Part shown: positions 9,721-20,600 of the stretch, one piece after another
How positions within the stretch are numbered: the first letter of the stretch is position 1
How the letters are laid out: each line of letters opens with the position of its first letter
Origin: Arcticibacter tournemirensis
GTDB taxonomy: Bacteria; Bacteroidota; Bacteroidia; Sphingobacteriales; Sphingobacteriaceae
Direction: 5' to 3'
NCBI RefSeq assembly: GCF_006716645.1
Contig: NZ_VFPL01000001.1
Coordinates: 4,464,001 to 4,528,000, forward strand
Length of the DNA: 64,000 bases
Translations under genes and position numbers: made by a program
Notes under the pieces: model-generated
Told to the model about the DNA's origin: nothing
Databases searched by the model: none
The model's input: only the letters and a program-made list of their open reading frames with translations

Positions 9721-10239
9721 CTAAGACAGTATTTGTTCTTCTGTGCTAATTAAAGCCTTCCTGGTTTCAATGTCATTCTTCAGTTTATCCAGCCAATAAA
9801 TAATCAGGAAGGGAACAAAATTGATCAATAACGAGAGTTCTGACGTGTTATCGGGAGTATACTTTAATCCAAAACCGGATAATGAAAACGCTGCGTCAGG
9901 TATAATCTTATCCCCGATTTGTATCCCAAACGCAATTCTAAAGCCAGAATAGTAGGAAAACCCAAAAGCTGCAACATTAATTTGAAATACCTGAAATATT
10001 TGGTTCCAGATCGAAGCTTGTAGCCCTTCTACCTCTGATTTACGCAATCTGTTACCACAGTAAATGGAGAAAGCAAATAATCCTCCTGCTATCGAATAAA
10101 ACAAAAATTGCAAACCACCCAGTACGGGTTCCTGCACAAACATTCTGCCGGTAACATACAGTCCGAACAAACCACCAGCTATCTGGTAATATCCCAGACC
10201 TTTCATCCGGTCTTCAATGTCAAAAGATAAAATTCTCAT
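9721..10239 (-). CDS. Small membrane protein of unknown function
   Basis: About 172 residues from the ATG at 10239 (the frame opens at 10263, overlapping the plus-strand leader region). Hydrophobic segments GYYQIAGGLFGLYVTGRMF, LQFLFYSIAGGLFAFSIY and LLINFVPFLIIYWL suggest three or four membrane spans; the C-terminus (LDKLKNDIETRKALISTEEQ) is polar. I recognise no family. It is transcribed divergently from the helicase gene and in the same direction as the broken ATPase, 108 bp apart, so a functional link with either is possible but unsupported. Confidence 0.6.
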   Translation of the reverse strand: MRILSFDIEDRMKGLGYYQIAGGLFGLYVTGRMFVQEPVLGGLQFLFYSIAGGLFAFSIYCGNRLRKSEVEGLQASIWNQIFQVFQINVAAFGFSYYSGFRIAFGIQIGDKIIPDAAFSLSGFGLKYTPDNTSELSLLINFVPFLIIYWLDKLKNDIETRKALISTEEQILS

Positions 10240-10437
10240 CAAGATGGAGTAAAAATGGTTCACTGGCCAAGGGGCAGGATAAATGTAAACCGGAAGGTTG
10301 GAATTTGCAAGATAACCTTTAGAAAAAAAACATGGCCACTCACGTTAGTAATTGTTTCGTTTACCCTCTTCATATACAAAATATACAGCTCTTCTTGTAT
10401 CTTTACTACCACCTATATAACCCTATATTACCCGAGA

Positions 10438-13400
10438 ATGGAGTCAATTGTCTTTTTTGATACTGAAATCGAACCCCGCAATAAAAAAATACTGGATATC
10501 GGTGGTATTCGCGGGAATGACCATCGTTTTCATTCAGCTTCCGTCAGCTCCTTTATCAGGTTTATTAACGGCGCGAAATTCATCTGCGGACATAACATTA
10601 TCAATCACGACCTGAAATACCTTAACGGGTATCTTAAGGAAGCCGGAGAGAACAGCTATACTGTTATTGACACTCTGCTTCTTTCCCCGCTGATGTTTCC
10701 TACTCACCCATGCCATGCATTGCTGAAAGACGACAAACTTCAAACCGAGGAGTTGAACAATCCTCTTAACGATGCTATAAAAGCTAGAGATCTCTTTTTT
10801 GATGAAGTGTCAACCTTTAACCATCTAAGGCATGAACAGAAGCAGATCTTCTGGCTATTGCTGAACCATCGTCCTGAATTCAGCGGATTTTTTGATTACA
10901 CCGGACATTATACAAGCCCCCAGGATGCCGCAACGCTTATCCGGACGACGTTTCAGTCTGAAATCTGCAGCCACGCAGATCTGGAGCAGATCGTGAACCA
11001 ATGGCCGGTAGAGCTGGCTTATTGCCTTGCACTCATTAACAGCAAAAAACCCAATAAGCTGCTGCCTCCATGGGTTGTCAGGCAATACCCCAAAGCAGAA
11101 TGGATTATAAAGGTTCTTCGCGAAACTCCCTGCCCCGAAGGATGCAATTACTGTAATAAAGCTTTGGACATTTACGAAGGACTGAAAAGACATTTCGGGT
11201 TCACTGCCTACCGCAGCTATGGAGGGCAGCCCCTCCAGGAGATGGCAGTAAAGACCGCCGTTAACAATAAGTCATTATTGGCTGTATTCCCTACCGGCGG
11301 AGGCAAGTCCATCACCTTCCAGGTGCCTGCTCTTATGGCCGGCGAAAACTCACGAGCTCTTACCATGGTGATCTCGCCCTTACAGTCGCTGATGAAAGAC
11401 CAGGTAGATAACCTGGAAAAAGCAGGGAGCACGGTTGCGGTTACCATTAACGGATTACTTGACCCGATTGAGCGTGCTAAATCTTTTGAACGAGTGGAAG
11501 ACGGATCAGCATCAATCCTCTATATTTCCCCTGAATCCTTACGTTCGGTGAGCATCGAACGACTGTTACTTGGCAGAAAGATAGCCCGCTTTGTAATAGA
11601 TGAAGCCCATTGTTTCTCGTCATGGGGACAGGATTTCAGAGTAGACTACCTGTATATCGGCGATTTCATCCGTTCACTTCAGGAGAAGAAAAACAGCGAA
11701 GAACCTATTCCCGTTTCCTGCTTTACCGCAACGGCTAAGCGGAAAGTGATAGAAGACATCCTTCTCTACTTCAAGGAGAAGTTGTCTCTCGATCTGGAGG
11801 TGTTCAGGACCGGGACCTCAAGAACCAATCTCCACTATCGTGTACTTAACCGGCAGGACGACACTGAGAAATACAATACATTGAGGGGACTCATCGCAGA
11901 AAAGGATTGTCCTACCATTGTATATGTCTCAAGGACAAAGAGAGCGGGCGACCTTGCCAATCAGTTAACCAAAGACGGATTCACAGCTCTTCCCTACCAC
12001 GGAAAGATGGAGTCATCAATGAAAATCCGTTACCAGAATGATTTCCTTTCAGGATCTGCCCGCATTATGGTAGCCACTTCGGCCTTCGGAATGGGTGTAG
12101 ATAAAAAAGATGTCGGAATGGTCATCCACTATGATATTTCTGACTCTCTTGAAAATTATGTTCAGGAAGCCGGAAGAGCGGGCAGGGATGAAAATATCAC
12201 TGCGGAATGCTATGTATTATATAATGATGACGACCTCTCCAAACATTTCATCCTGCACAACCAAACCAAACTGGGGATTAAAGAAATACAGCAGGTTTGG
12301 AAAGCGATAAAAGATCTGACAAAATTCAGGTCGGCTGTATCAAATTCAGCTCTTGAAATAGCCCGTAAGGCTGGCTGGGATGATACGATCGCTGAAATAG
12401 AGACAAGGGTAACTACAGCTATTGCCGCACTTGAAGACGCTGGCTATATACAGCGCAAACAAAATATGCCCCGGGTGTTTGCAACAAGTATTGTTCCCCG
12501 TAACGCACAGGATGCGATCGACAAGATACATACCTCACCGAGGTTCAACGAAGAACAGCGGGCAAGTGCCGTAAGGATCATCAGGAAATTGTTCTCGGCT
12601 AAAAGCAGGAAACACGCAACCGGCGAAACGGCAGAATCGCGGATTGATTACATTTCCGATCATCTGGGAATCACCCGGGAGAAGGTGATAGAGGTGATTA
12701 ACCTGCTCAGGGAGGAGAACATCCTTGCGGATTCAAAAGACCTGACCGCCTTTATCAGAAAAGGAGAAAGCAGGAACCGCTCCTTAAGCGTCACAGAGAC
12801 CTTCTTCCGGGTCGAAAACTTTCTGTTGTCTGCCATCCATGGTGATGATCAGATTTACTCATTTAAGGAGCTGAATGAACAGGCTGAAGAAAAGGCAATA
12901 GAAAATGTGACCCCCAACACGATACAGACCATCCTCAACTTCTGGTCGATAAAGAAATGGATATCCAAAAGAAGAGGCGGCTTCTCGAAGAACCACTTAA
13001 AAATAAACTGGCTGATCAGCGAAGAACAGGCAAAAGAAAAGTTTGGAAGGCGCCGTGACCTTGCAGGTTTTATTATTGGATTTCTTTACAGCAAGGCGAT
13101 GGCCGACAGTCCGGAAACCGATCCGGGAGAGGAAGAAATACTGGTTGAGTTCTCCGAGCTTGAACTCATAACCGAATACAACAGCCAGACTGCTCTTTTT
13201 CAAAACAGGGCTACTTCAGAAGATATTGAAGATGCTTTATTTTATCTTTCAAGGATCGGCGCGCTGAAGCTGGAAGGAGGTTTCCTGGTTATCTATAATA
13301 AACTGACGATCGACAGGCTTGAGAAAAATAACAGGGCAAAATACACCCTGTCCGACTATCAGAAGCTAAGCCAGTTCTACGAGAATAAAGTTCAGCAGAT

Positions 13401-15237
13401 CCACATCGTGGGGGAATATGCTCAAAAAATGATCAATGACTATAAGAGCGCGCTGGAGTTCGTCGACGATTACTTCCAACTGAACTATTCGTCCTTTCTT
13501 AATAAATATTTTAAAGGTGACAGGCAGACCGAGATAAAAAGGACACTCACACCGGCTAAATTCAGGCAGATTGTGGGCGACCTTTCACCGGCGCAACTCG
13601 GGATAATTAATGACAACACTTCTAAATACATTGTCGTAGCCGCAGGGCCCGGCAGCGGAAAGACCAGGGTACTCGTTCATAAGCTCGCATCCCTGGCAAT
13701 GATGGAAGACATCAAGCTGGAACATCTGCTGATGATCGCTTTTTCAAGAGCAGCTGTGACCGAATTCAAGAAACGGCTTATCGGCATTATCGGAAACGCA
13801 GCCAACTTTATCGAAATTAAAACATTTCATTCCTATTGCTTCGACCTGACCGGGAGAGTCGGCAATCTCGAAAAGTCGAAGGATGTCATCAAAGAAGCCG
13901 TTCTCAAAATACAAAATGGGGATGTTGAAACGAGCCGCATTACTAAAACTGTTCTCGTTATTGATGAAGCTCAGGATATGGATGCTGATGAATATGCCCT
14001 TGTTGAAGCCCTTATACAGCAAAACGAAGATATGAGGGTGATTGCCGTAGGCGACGACGACCAGAACATTTATACATTCCGCGGTGCCAGTTCTGAATAT
14101 ATGGAAAAGCTGATTTCCGAAAAAGGAGCAACAAAATATGAACTTATTGAAAACTACCGGAGTGAAAATAATCTTGTTCAGTTCACTAATAAATTTGCGG
14201 AGAACATATCGCACAGGCTAAAGGCAAGTCCAATTGTGGCCAGACGGGCTTCAAACGGAACCGTCCGCCTGATCAGCTATAACGGAGGCAGCCTCATTAC
14301 TCCGCTTGTAAATGATGTACTGAATACCGACCTGGCCGGCAGCACCTGTGTCCTCACACGGACAAATGAAGACGCCCTGCTCGTTGCCGGATTGCTACTG
14401 AAACACAACCGCCAGATAAAACTCGTCCAGGCTGAAGAGGGAATAAACCTGCGAAATCTCGTTGAAATCCGTTTTTTCCTTAAACTGCTGGATCACTACG
14501 ATGATGTTTTTATCATTCAGAACGAACACTGGAAACAAGCAATCGCAGAGCTGACAGGCAGGTTCAGCAAAAGCTCCAGGCTGGAGATGTGCCTTCGTCT
14601 CCTAAAGGACTTTGAAGAAGCTAACACCAGGGCAAAATACCGCAGCGATCTTGAAACTTTCATCATTGAATCTAAGCCAGAAGACTTTACCTCTGTCACA
14701 GAAGATTCTATTCTGCTCTCCACCATTCACCAGGCAAAGGGCAAAGAGTTTGATCAGGTTTTTGTACTCCCCGGCAATTGCCATACGTATGATGAAGACA
14801 CCAAAAGGCTCCTGTATGTGGGAATGACAAGGGCTAAAAAACACCTTTCCATTCATACCACCGACAGATTTCTTCAAAATATCAAAGGCGAAAATATTAT
14901 AAGGATAAAGGATGATACTACTTATCCCCCGCCTAATCAGATATTACTCCAGCTTACTTACAAAGATGTGTGGCTCGACTATTTTATATCACGACAGCAA
15001 TCTTTATCACGTCTGACCTCCGGAGATTTGCTTCTCACCGGAAATGATACATGCAAAACATCTGACGGGATTCCGGTATTAGTGTTCTCAAAAAAATTCC
15101 AGCAAACAATTACCGACATGCAGGCCAAAGGCTTTACCATGACCTCTGCCAGAATAAATTACATTCTTTACTGGACTAAAGAGGAGACGGAACAGGAGAT
15201 CAAAATCGTACTTCCGGAGGTACATTTTGAGAGGTAA
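10438..15237 (+). CDS. DEDD exonuclease - RecQ helicase - UvrD/Rep helicase fusion protein
   Basis: A 1599-residue protein starting at the ATG at 10438 (MESIVFFDTEIEPRNKK); the frame stays open upstream to 10255 but codes for an unlikely hydrophobic stretch. Residues 1-200 look like a DnaQ/DEDD 3'-5' exonuclease: FFDTE, GHNIINHDL and a late Asp in NDAIKARDL. A Cys cluster CPEGCNYC precedes the helicase. The RecQ core has PTGGGKS near 284, DEAH near 388, SAFGMGVDKKDV and QEAGRAGRD, followed by winged-helix regions. A complete superfamily 1 (UvrD-type) helicase follows, with AAGPGSGKT near 1070, DEAQ near 1176, GDDDQNIYTFRG, ENYRS, HQAKGKEFD and YVGMTRAKKHL. Both helicases are 3'-5' types in known families, so the protein probably unwinds and trims branched DNA. 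Long RecQ-like proteins of this sort occur in Bacteroidota but their job is not clear to me. Confidence 0.92.
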   Translation: MESIVFFDTEIEPRNKKILDIGGIRGNDHRFHSASVSSFIRFINGAKFICGHNIINHDLKYLNGYLKEAGENSYTVIDTLLLSPLMFPTHPCHALLKDDKLQTEELNNPLNDAIKARDLFFDEVSTFNHLRHEQKQIFWLLLNHRPEFSGFFDYTGHYTSPQDAATLIRTTFQSEICSHADLEQIVNQWPVELAYCLALINSKKPNKLLPPWVVRQYPKAEWIIKVLRETPCPEGCNYCNKALDIYEGLKRHFGFTAYRSYGGQPLQEMAVKTAVNNKSLLAVFPTGGGKSITFQVPALMAGENSRALTMVISPLQSLMKDQVDNLEKAGSTVAVTINGLLDPIERAKSFERVEDGSASILYISPESLRSVSIERLLLGRKIARFVIDEAHCFSSWGQDFRVDYLYIGDFIRSLQEKKNSEEPIPVSCFTATAKRKVIEDILLYFKEKLSLDLEVFRTGTSRTNLHYRVLNRQDDTEKYNTLRGLIAEKDCPTIVYVSRTKRAGDLANQLTKDGFTALPYHGKMESSMKIRYQNDFLSGSARIMVATSAFGMGVDKKDVGMVIHYDISDSLENYVQEAGRAGRDENITAECYVLYNDDDLSKHFILHNQTKLGIKEIQQVWKAIKDLTKFRSAVSNSALEIARKAGWDDTIAEIETRVTTAIAALEDAGYIQRKQNMPRVFATSIVPRNAQDAIDKIHTSPRFNEEQRASAVRIIRKLFSAKSRKHATGETAESRIDYISDHLGITREKVIEVINLLREENILADSKDLTAFIRKGESRNRSLSVTETFFRVENFLLSAIHGDDQIYSFKELNEQAEEKAIENVTPNTIQTILNFWSIKKWISKRRGGFSKNHLKINWLISEEQAKEKFGRRRDLAGFIIGFLYSKAMADSPETDPGEEEILVEFSELELITEYNSQTALFQNRATSEDIEDALFYLSRIGALKLEGGFLVIYNKLTIDRLEKNNRAKYTLSDYQKLSQFYENKVQQIHIVGEYAQKMINDYKSALEFVDDYFQLNYSSFLNKYFKGDRQTEIKRTLTPAKFRQIVGDLSPAQLGIINDNTSKYIVVAAGPGSGKTRVLVHKLASLAMMEDIKLEHLLMIAFSRAAVTEFKKRLIGIIGNAANFIEIKTFHSYCFDLTGRVGNLEKSKDVIKEAVLKIQNGDVETSRITKTVLVIDEAQDMDADEYALVEALIQQNEDMRVIAVGDDDQNIYTFRGASSEYMEKLISEKGATKYELIENYRSENNLVQFTNKFAENISHRLKASPIVARRASNGTVRLISYNGGSLITPLVNDVLNTDLAGSTCVLTRTNEDALLVAGLLLKHNRQIKLVQAEEGINLRNLVEIRFFLKLLDHYDDVFIIQNEHWKQAIAELTGRFSKSSRLEMCLRLLKDFEEANTRAKYRSDLETFIIESKPEDFTSVTEDSILLSTIHQAKGKEFDQVFVLPGNCHTYDEDTKRLLYVGMTRAKKHLSIHTTDRFLQNIKGENIIRIKDDTTYPPPNQILLQLTYKDVWLDYFISRQQSLSRLTSGDLLLTGNDTCKTSDGIPVLVFSKKFQQTITDMQAKGFTMTSARINYILYWTKEETEQEIKIVLPEVHFER

Positions 15238-15256
15238 AAAATAACATCTTTTACAA

Positions 15257-15295
15257 TTACCGGATTTCCACTTGTATGCAGTAGAAATCCGGTAA
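15257..15295. terminator. Hairpin between convergent helicase and SusE-like genes
   Basis: A perfect 12-bp stem (TTACCGGATTTC at 15257-15268 with its complement at 15284-15295) and a 15-nt loop, 19 bp after the helicase stop. No strong U-run on either side, so termination strength is uncertain; its position suits a bidirectional terminator. Confidence 0.6.
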
Positions 15296-15380
15296 GACAA
15301 GGTAAATGTGCCCGTAATGTATCCTAGTAAACTATAACAGCTCTGCCACTGCCTACTACACACTATTTTGGCTCTATGGT

Positions 15381-15833
15381 CTAATTCTGCACCTTTTCAA
15401 ACGAAACTGTCGGAATCCGTATATCCAGGGTAATCTTGTAATTTCCAGCCTCCGAAGCGGTGAGCTTCCAGTGGATATCAGGACGGGCGTTCGGAGCAAG
15501 CTGTGCTTTACTGTCGGTAATTGGCTGACCGGCGACTAAAGACATAAAAGAGTCTGAACTCCAGTTTCGCAATGTGGGAAATTTAATTTCTCCCGCCTTC
15601 AATGGACCCGTCCAGGTAAAAATGTCGGTATTTTCGGTGCTTCTTGTCATTGCTTTAGCACTGTCTATGTTCCATCCTGCTGGTGTGGCATCTCCAACGA
15701 GATAGACGTTCTTGTAGATCAGGGGTAGCGGATCTCCAGCCTCTAACTTCTTGCTACAGCCGGTGCTGGCCATCATCAATATCAAAACGGCCGGTATCAT
15801 ACCATAAAGTAACTTTTTTATATTTATATTCAT
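15381..15833 (-). CDS. SusE/SusF-like outer-membrane lipoprotein
   Basis: About 150 residues from the ATG at 15833 (the frame opens at 15923). MNINIKKLLYGMIPAVLILM runs into MASTGCSKK, a lipobox with the lipidated Cys. The mature part has YLVGDATPAGWNID and FTWTGPLKAGEIKFPT, the recurring pattern of SusE/SusF starch-binding-like modules, but only one module is present where SusE and SusF usually have two or three. It follows SusD by about 125 bp in the same direction and ends the sigma/FecR/SusCD cluster. It probably sits on the cell surface and binds the ligand imported by the SusC/D pair; the ligand is unknown. Confidence 0.8.
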   Translation of the reverse strand: MNINIKKLLYGMIPAVLILMMASTGCSKKLEAGDPLPLIYKNVYLVGDATPAGWNIDSAKAMTRSTENTDIFTWTGPLKAGEIKFPTLRNWSSDSFMSLVAGQPITDSKAQLAPNARPDIHWKLTASEAGNYKITLDIRIPTVSFEKVQN

Positions 15834-15957
15834 TTCGGTATTCTTAGAATAATAATCACTTATTTTACTTGAATAGTTATTAGTGAAGCGTTCGCTGATA
15901 CTGAGAAGAGCGGAACGCTTCATCAGACCTATATCTGTCTATCTTTTATCAGACATC

Positions 15958-17667
15958 TTAGTAACCCGGATTCTGATTTAGCTGAGGATTAATATTGAGC
16001 ACCCTCCTCCCTATAGGGAAAATAAGGGTATAGTTACCGGCATCGGGTTGTTTGTCCCACCAGTTCCCTGCATTAAAAACGCCCCAGCGGATGAGATCTG
16101 TCCTTCTCCTGCCTTCCCCGATAAATTCGCGGCCCCATTCATCAATCACTTCCTGGTCGTTCAGATCGCTTCCGTCCGTCTTGTAAAGACTGGCAGATCC
16201 TGAAGGATAATAACGTTTTCTCACGCTGTTCAGCAAAGCAGCCGCGCCCGGCTTATCACCGGCCCTGTATTTACATTCGGCAAGAGAATAATAGATCTCA
16301 GCCAACCGTATCTCAGCATATGCTGACATGATCGCATTTTTGTCATCAGATGGATATATGGGATATTTAACCAGTCTGAAACCGGAATTATGATCGGCAT
16401 GATCCATATTCGATTCCTTATCCGCTGGTACTTCGTCGGGCGGCAAATTCGTAAACATACCAACAGCATCCCTCATATAAAGTGTATACCCCTTTGTAGT
16501 CTGTACATTTTTCACCACCCCGTCTTCGGTGTAAGGAAGGTAGCCGAAAAGGAACATCCCTTCCCGTTGTGAATTTCCGAGATTTTTGTATTTCTTCAGC
16601 CTTACATCATCCGGGTATTTTGAAAATTTCAAGAACGGCTTACCAAGGGCCTGGGGGAGCTCGTTCCCATCCACGTTCCTGCCCGGTGCCAGCGACCACT
16701 TAGGGTTATTCGCCCCGAATTCAGTAAAATCGAAATATTTGAAAGTATTGGCCTCATAAAACCGCCAGTACATATCGTCCGTATAGTGCCAGTGCGTATA
16801 ACCCTGTGAAGAAGGGAATGCAAAAACAGTTTCAGATGAGTTGGCATTATTATAATCAAAGGGAGCATCCCACCGGTCTTCAATAGCATAATTACCATAC
16901 TTTCCGTCGATAATATCCTGGCAAACAGCGGCGCATTCAGAAAATTTGTCCTGTCCTATATATACTTTCGCATTCAGATAAAGACGCGCTAACAATGACA
17001 TGGCAGCACCCTTTGTCCAGCGTCCTACAGCGTTCTCTCCAAGGCTTTCTTTTGTTGGCAATCCATCTATCGACTCCTTCAGCTCCTTTTCAATAAAACT
17101 AAAGCTTTCTTCCGGCGTAGACTGTGTTGTGCCGGTATTCTCCCCTTTAACTTTGGTAATAATTTCAATGTTTCTGTATAAATCAAGAAGCCTTAAATAA
17201 AACCAGGCCCGGTGCACGCGGAGCTCAGCAAGAAAATCAGCCTTTTCAGCTTCCGTCATATTAAATTTTGCAGGATCAATTGCCTGAATGTCCTCAAGTG
17301 AATTGGTAGCAAGATCTATTCCCTGATAAAGAGCATTCCACATATCCGAAGTATATGAGTCTGTAGGAATCCAGGTATGATAATGAGCGCGCTGGTAGAT
17401 ACCGCCGTCATACCAGTCCCCCTCCCTGTTGGGAGTAATCAGTTGATCGGCCGAATTCTCCTGAGCAACAAAAGTGCTTCCTATGCTCCAGTATCCATGT
17501 TCAAATGACCGCAGAAAGTCTCTTATAACATCCTCGCGCGTCTGTAAAAAATTTGATGATATAATGATGTCGTATGGCTTCTCGTCCAGCTTGGTGCAGC
17601 TATTTAGCGTCAGCACAATTGCCAGGCCCGCCATTAATGTCAATGCACAATATGTCTTGAATTTCAT
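15958..17667 (-). CDS. SusD/RagB-family nutrient-binding lipoprotein (sigma-controlled cluster)
   Basis: 569 residues with the lipoprotein signal MKFKTYCALTLMAGLAIVLTLNSC. The TPR-rich SusD fold is visible through FLAELRVHRAWFYLRLLDLYRNIEI (the conserved RAWFY segment), a middle region with LLARLYLNAK, and a C-terminal SusD domain with RLAEIYYSLAECKYRAG and DEWGREFIGEGRRRTDLIRWG. It starts 16 bp after SusC in the same unit and forms the surface lid of that transporter. No glycosidase lies next to this pair, so the substrate cannot be guessed. Confidence 0.94.
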   Translation of the reverse strand: MKFKTYCALTLMAGLAIVLTLNSCTKLDEKPYDIIISSNFLQTREDVIRDFLRSFEHGYWSIGSTFVAQENSADQLITPNREGDWYDGGIYQRAHYHTWIPTDSYTSDMWNALYQGIDLATNSLEDIQAIDPAKFNMTEAEKADFLAELRVHRAWFYLRLLDLYRNIEIITKVKGENTGTTQSTPEESFSFIEKELKESIDGLPTKESLGENAVGRWTKGAAMSLLARLYLNAKVYIGQDKFSECAAVCQDIIDGKYGNYAIEDRWDAPFDYNNANSSETVFAFPSSQGYTHWHYTDDMYWRFYEANTFKYFDFTEFGANNPKWSLAPGRNVDGNELPQALGKPFLKFSKYPDDVRLKKYKNLGNSQREGMFLFGYLPYTEDGVVKNVQTTKGYTLYMRDAVGMFTNLPPDEVPADKESNMDHADHNSGFRLVKYPIYPSDDKNAIMSAYAEIRLAEIYYSLAECKYRAGDKPGAAALLNSVRKRYYPSGSASLYKTDGSDLNDQEVIDEWGREFIGEGRRRTDLIRWGVFNAGNWWDKQPDAGNYTLIFPIGRRVLNINPQLNQNPGY

Positions 17668-17683
17668 CTTCTTAAATGTTTAG

Positions 17684-20600
17684 TTAAAAACTAACCTGTA
17701 CTCCTGCAAGCAGTTGCATAGTGGTAGGATAAAAGCCTCTGTAAGTGTTAACACCTGGCCATAAGCCGTTTACAGACACCGTTTCCGGGTCTCCGCCTGT
17801 ATACTTCGTGAAGGTTGCGATATTCCTTCCCGTGAAATACAGCCTCGCTGATTTGAGATACTTCATCCGACTGTGGTAGGTGTAACCTAAAGTAACGTTG
17901 TCAAGCTTTATAAAACCACCGGGTTCAAGGAAATAGTCTGAAGGAGTATTGAGCGTAGAATTACTGGTCAGTTTGGAATATTTTCCTCCGTCATACGCTG
18001 ATTCCAATACATTTCCTGAGCTGGTTGCCGGAGTTCCGATATAATAAGCCGTCGTGTTAAAGATCTTATAACCAAGCATCCCTCTCAGATATACAGAAAG
18101 GTCCCAGTTCTTATATGTAAGCGTATTGCCGAGACTACCACTGAATTTAGGCAGCCCATTACCAACAAACTGCTTATCGTTGTCAGTCCCGAGATTGCCT
18201 GAAATAATTTCACCATCCTTGTTGTACACCAGTAACCTGCCAAAGGAATCATTGCCGGCCGACTTCAACATGTAAAAGCTGCCAATCCTTCTTCCCTCCT
18301 CTAAACGCTGAATTTCGCCAGGACTACCAGGAGACGGTAAGCCGGCTCCATCTGCAAACTTTTGTCCGTGATAGATCTGGTTAGAGAAGGAAAGGAACTT
18401 GTTCTGTAAAGTCGCACCAGCAAAGGAAATCTCGTACTTCAGTTTATCTCTCCTTATGATGGCCCCTGTTAACTGCAGCTCCAGGCCGGTGTTTCTCATA
18501 GAGCCCACATTAGCATAGATAGTTCCCTGAACGTTTGGCGGCACAGGGACATCATAATTCCCAAGCAGATCCTGGTTCTTTCTTATATAGTAATTAATAC
18601 TTCCGCTGACCGTCCTTTTCAGGATGGAAAAGTCAAGACCGATATTATAGTTGATCGCTTTTTCCCAATGGAGTTCGTAATTGGTGTTCTGACTGGGTCC
18701 GTAAACCTGGTAATAGTTCCCGTTATACTTATAATAGCCATATGCGGCATAAGTATCGAGGGAAAGATAATTGCCGAAATTCTGGTTCCCTGTTACTCCG
18801 TAATCCCCTCTCAATTTCAGATTATCAATCCAGTCAAATTGTTCAACAAAAGGGCGCCGGCTCAAATCCCAGGCTAACGACAGAGCCGGAAAATTGCCCC
18901 ATTTATGATTCAGTCCGAATTTCGACGAACCTTCGTGGCGCAGACTGGCGGCAAAAAAGACCTCGTCGTTGAAGTTATAATTTAGCCGTCCGAAAAACGC
19001 AATCAACCTTGAGTCGTTCTGATAACTGTGAACATCATCCCGGCCCAGTTCCCGGTTATAAAGACCGGTACCCAGATTGTTATAGGTAAAAACATCGGTA
19101 GGGAATTCCGAGTTGCCACCTGATAAACCCTGGCTATTGTAATAGAAATAGGAATAGCCACCCAAAAATTTAGCAAAGTGCTTTTTATAGTTAAAAGAAT
19201 AATTGGTTGTCCATTCGAAACTTTTCCAGTCTTTTACATCATAATTCCTGGAAGCAGAATTGCGGCTGTCATTGTTCTGAATAGCGCCCGTATTCGTAGA
19301 GGGAGTAAAGCCAAAACCAAAAAAATTTGTATTATTCTCGCTTAACATCACCTGTGTATCCCAATTATTGAGTATATTCAACTTGAACGAGCCGCTCCAG
19401 TCCAGGTACTTACCGGTCTGCCCGGAAAGAACAGTCCTCGCAGCTTCAACGGGATTATACATGTCGATCAAACCCTCGGTTACGTAATAATACCTATTGG
19501 GATTATCAGGGTCCATAATCGGCTGAGTAGGATTAAGCGTGAGTCCCTGGGCCCAGCCCTCTTCAGAATTATTTGATTTAAGATACCGCGGAGCAATTCT
19601 GAAGTTGATCGTATATAAATTACTTGCCGGAGTATGGGTTATATTGGCCCTAACGCCATAGTCCTCCTTGGTCGATCTGTAATCTATACCGTTTGCATTT
19701 CTATAATCACCTGACACATAGTAATTCGTTTTTGAATTTCCGCCAGAAACAGACAGATAATGCCGGTGAGAAAAAGCGTAATCCCGGCTCATTGCCGACA
19801 TCCAGTCTGTTCTGGCCCCCTTGTCAGCTCCCCTCCCATGTGCCAGAAATTCTTCAGCAGAGAGCGGACGAAGCTGATTATTGGGAATATCGAAGGCAAA
19901 GTAATCGCTGTAAGTGGTTTGGGGCTCAGCAGATCCTTTCTTCGTGGTTATCAGAATCACGCCATTACTTCCCTGCGTTCCATAAATAGCGGAAGCGGCT
20001 CCTCCTTTGAGCACGTCGATCGAAGCAATATCGTTCTGGTTAATGTTATCGACATTCCCGTTCGGAACACCATCAATCACATATAAGGGACCAAGTCCAT
20101 CATTCAATCTTGAGGATACCCCTCTTAGTTGAATAGCTGCCGTAGAGTTCGGATTAGCGGTTGCGGTATTTGTAATAGTCAGACCAGCAACCTTTCCCTG
20201 AAGTGACATTAAGGGCTGATTGCCGCCTGTCGTTAACAGTTCGTCGCCGGAGATATGTGTAATGGCGCTGCTGATTTCCTTTTCTCTCAAAGTACCATAG
20301 CCGACTACTACCACTTCTTCCAGCCCACTTGTTTGGGGCCTTAGCGATAAGTTAATAATTTGCTTCCCGGCCACAGATACCTCCTGCGAAGCAAACCCTA
20401 TAAAACTGAATACGAGAACCGCATTATTTTCAGGAACCGTGATTTTGTAATTACCCTCAACGTCCGACACGGCAGTTGTGGCTCCGCTTTTCACGCGGAT
20501 AGTAACTCCAGGTAAAGGCGCCCCCTTCTCGTCCGTTATTTTCCCGGAAATGTTTACCGGAGGGAAGGCGATCCGAAGGGAAGGCACGTCTTTTTTTTCC

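Noticed and set aside
10255..10437. N-terminal extension of the helicase fusion
   Set aside because: The extra 61 residues are hydrophobic and Tyr/Ser-rich, overlap the divergent gene's start, and the exonuclease fold begins exactly at the ATG at 10438.
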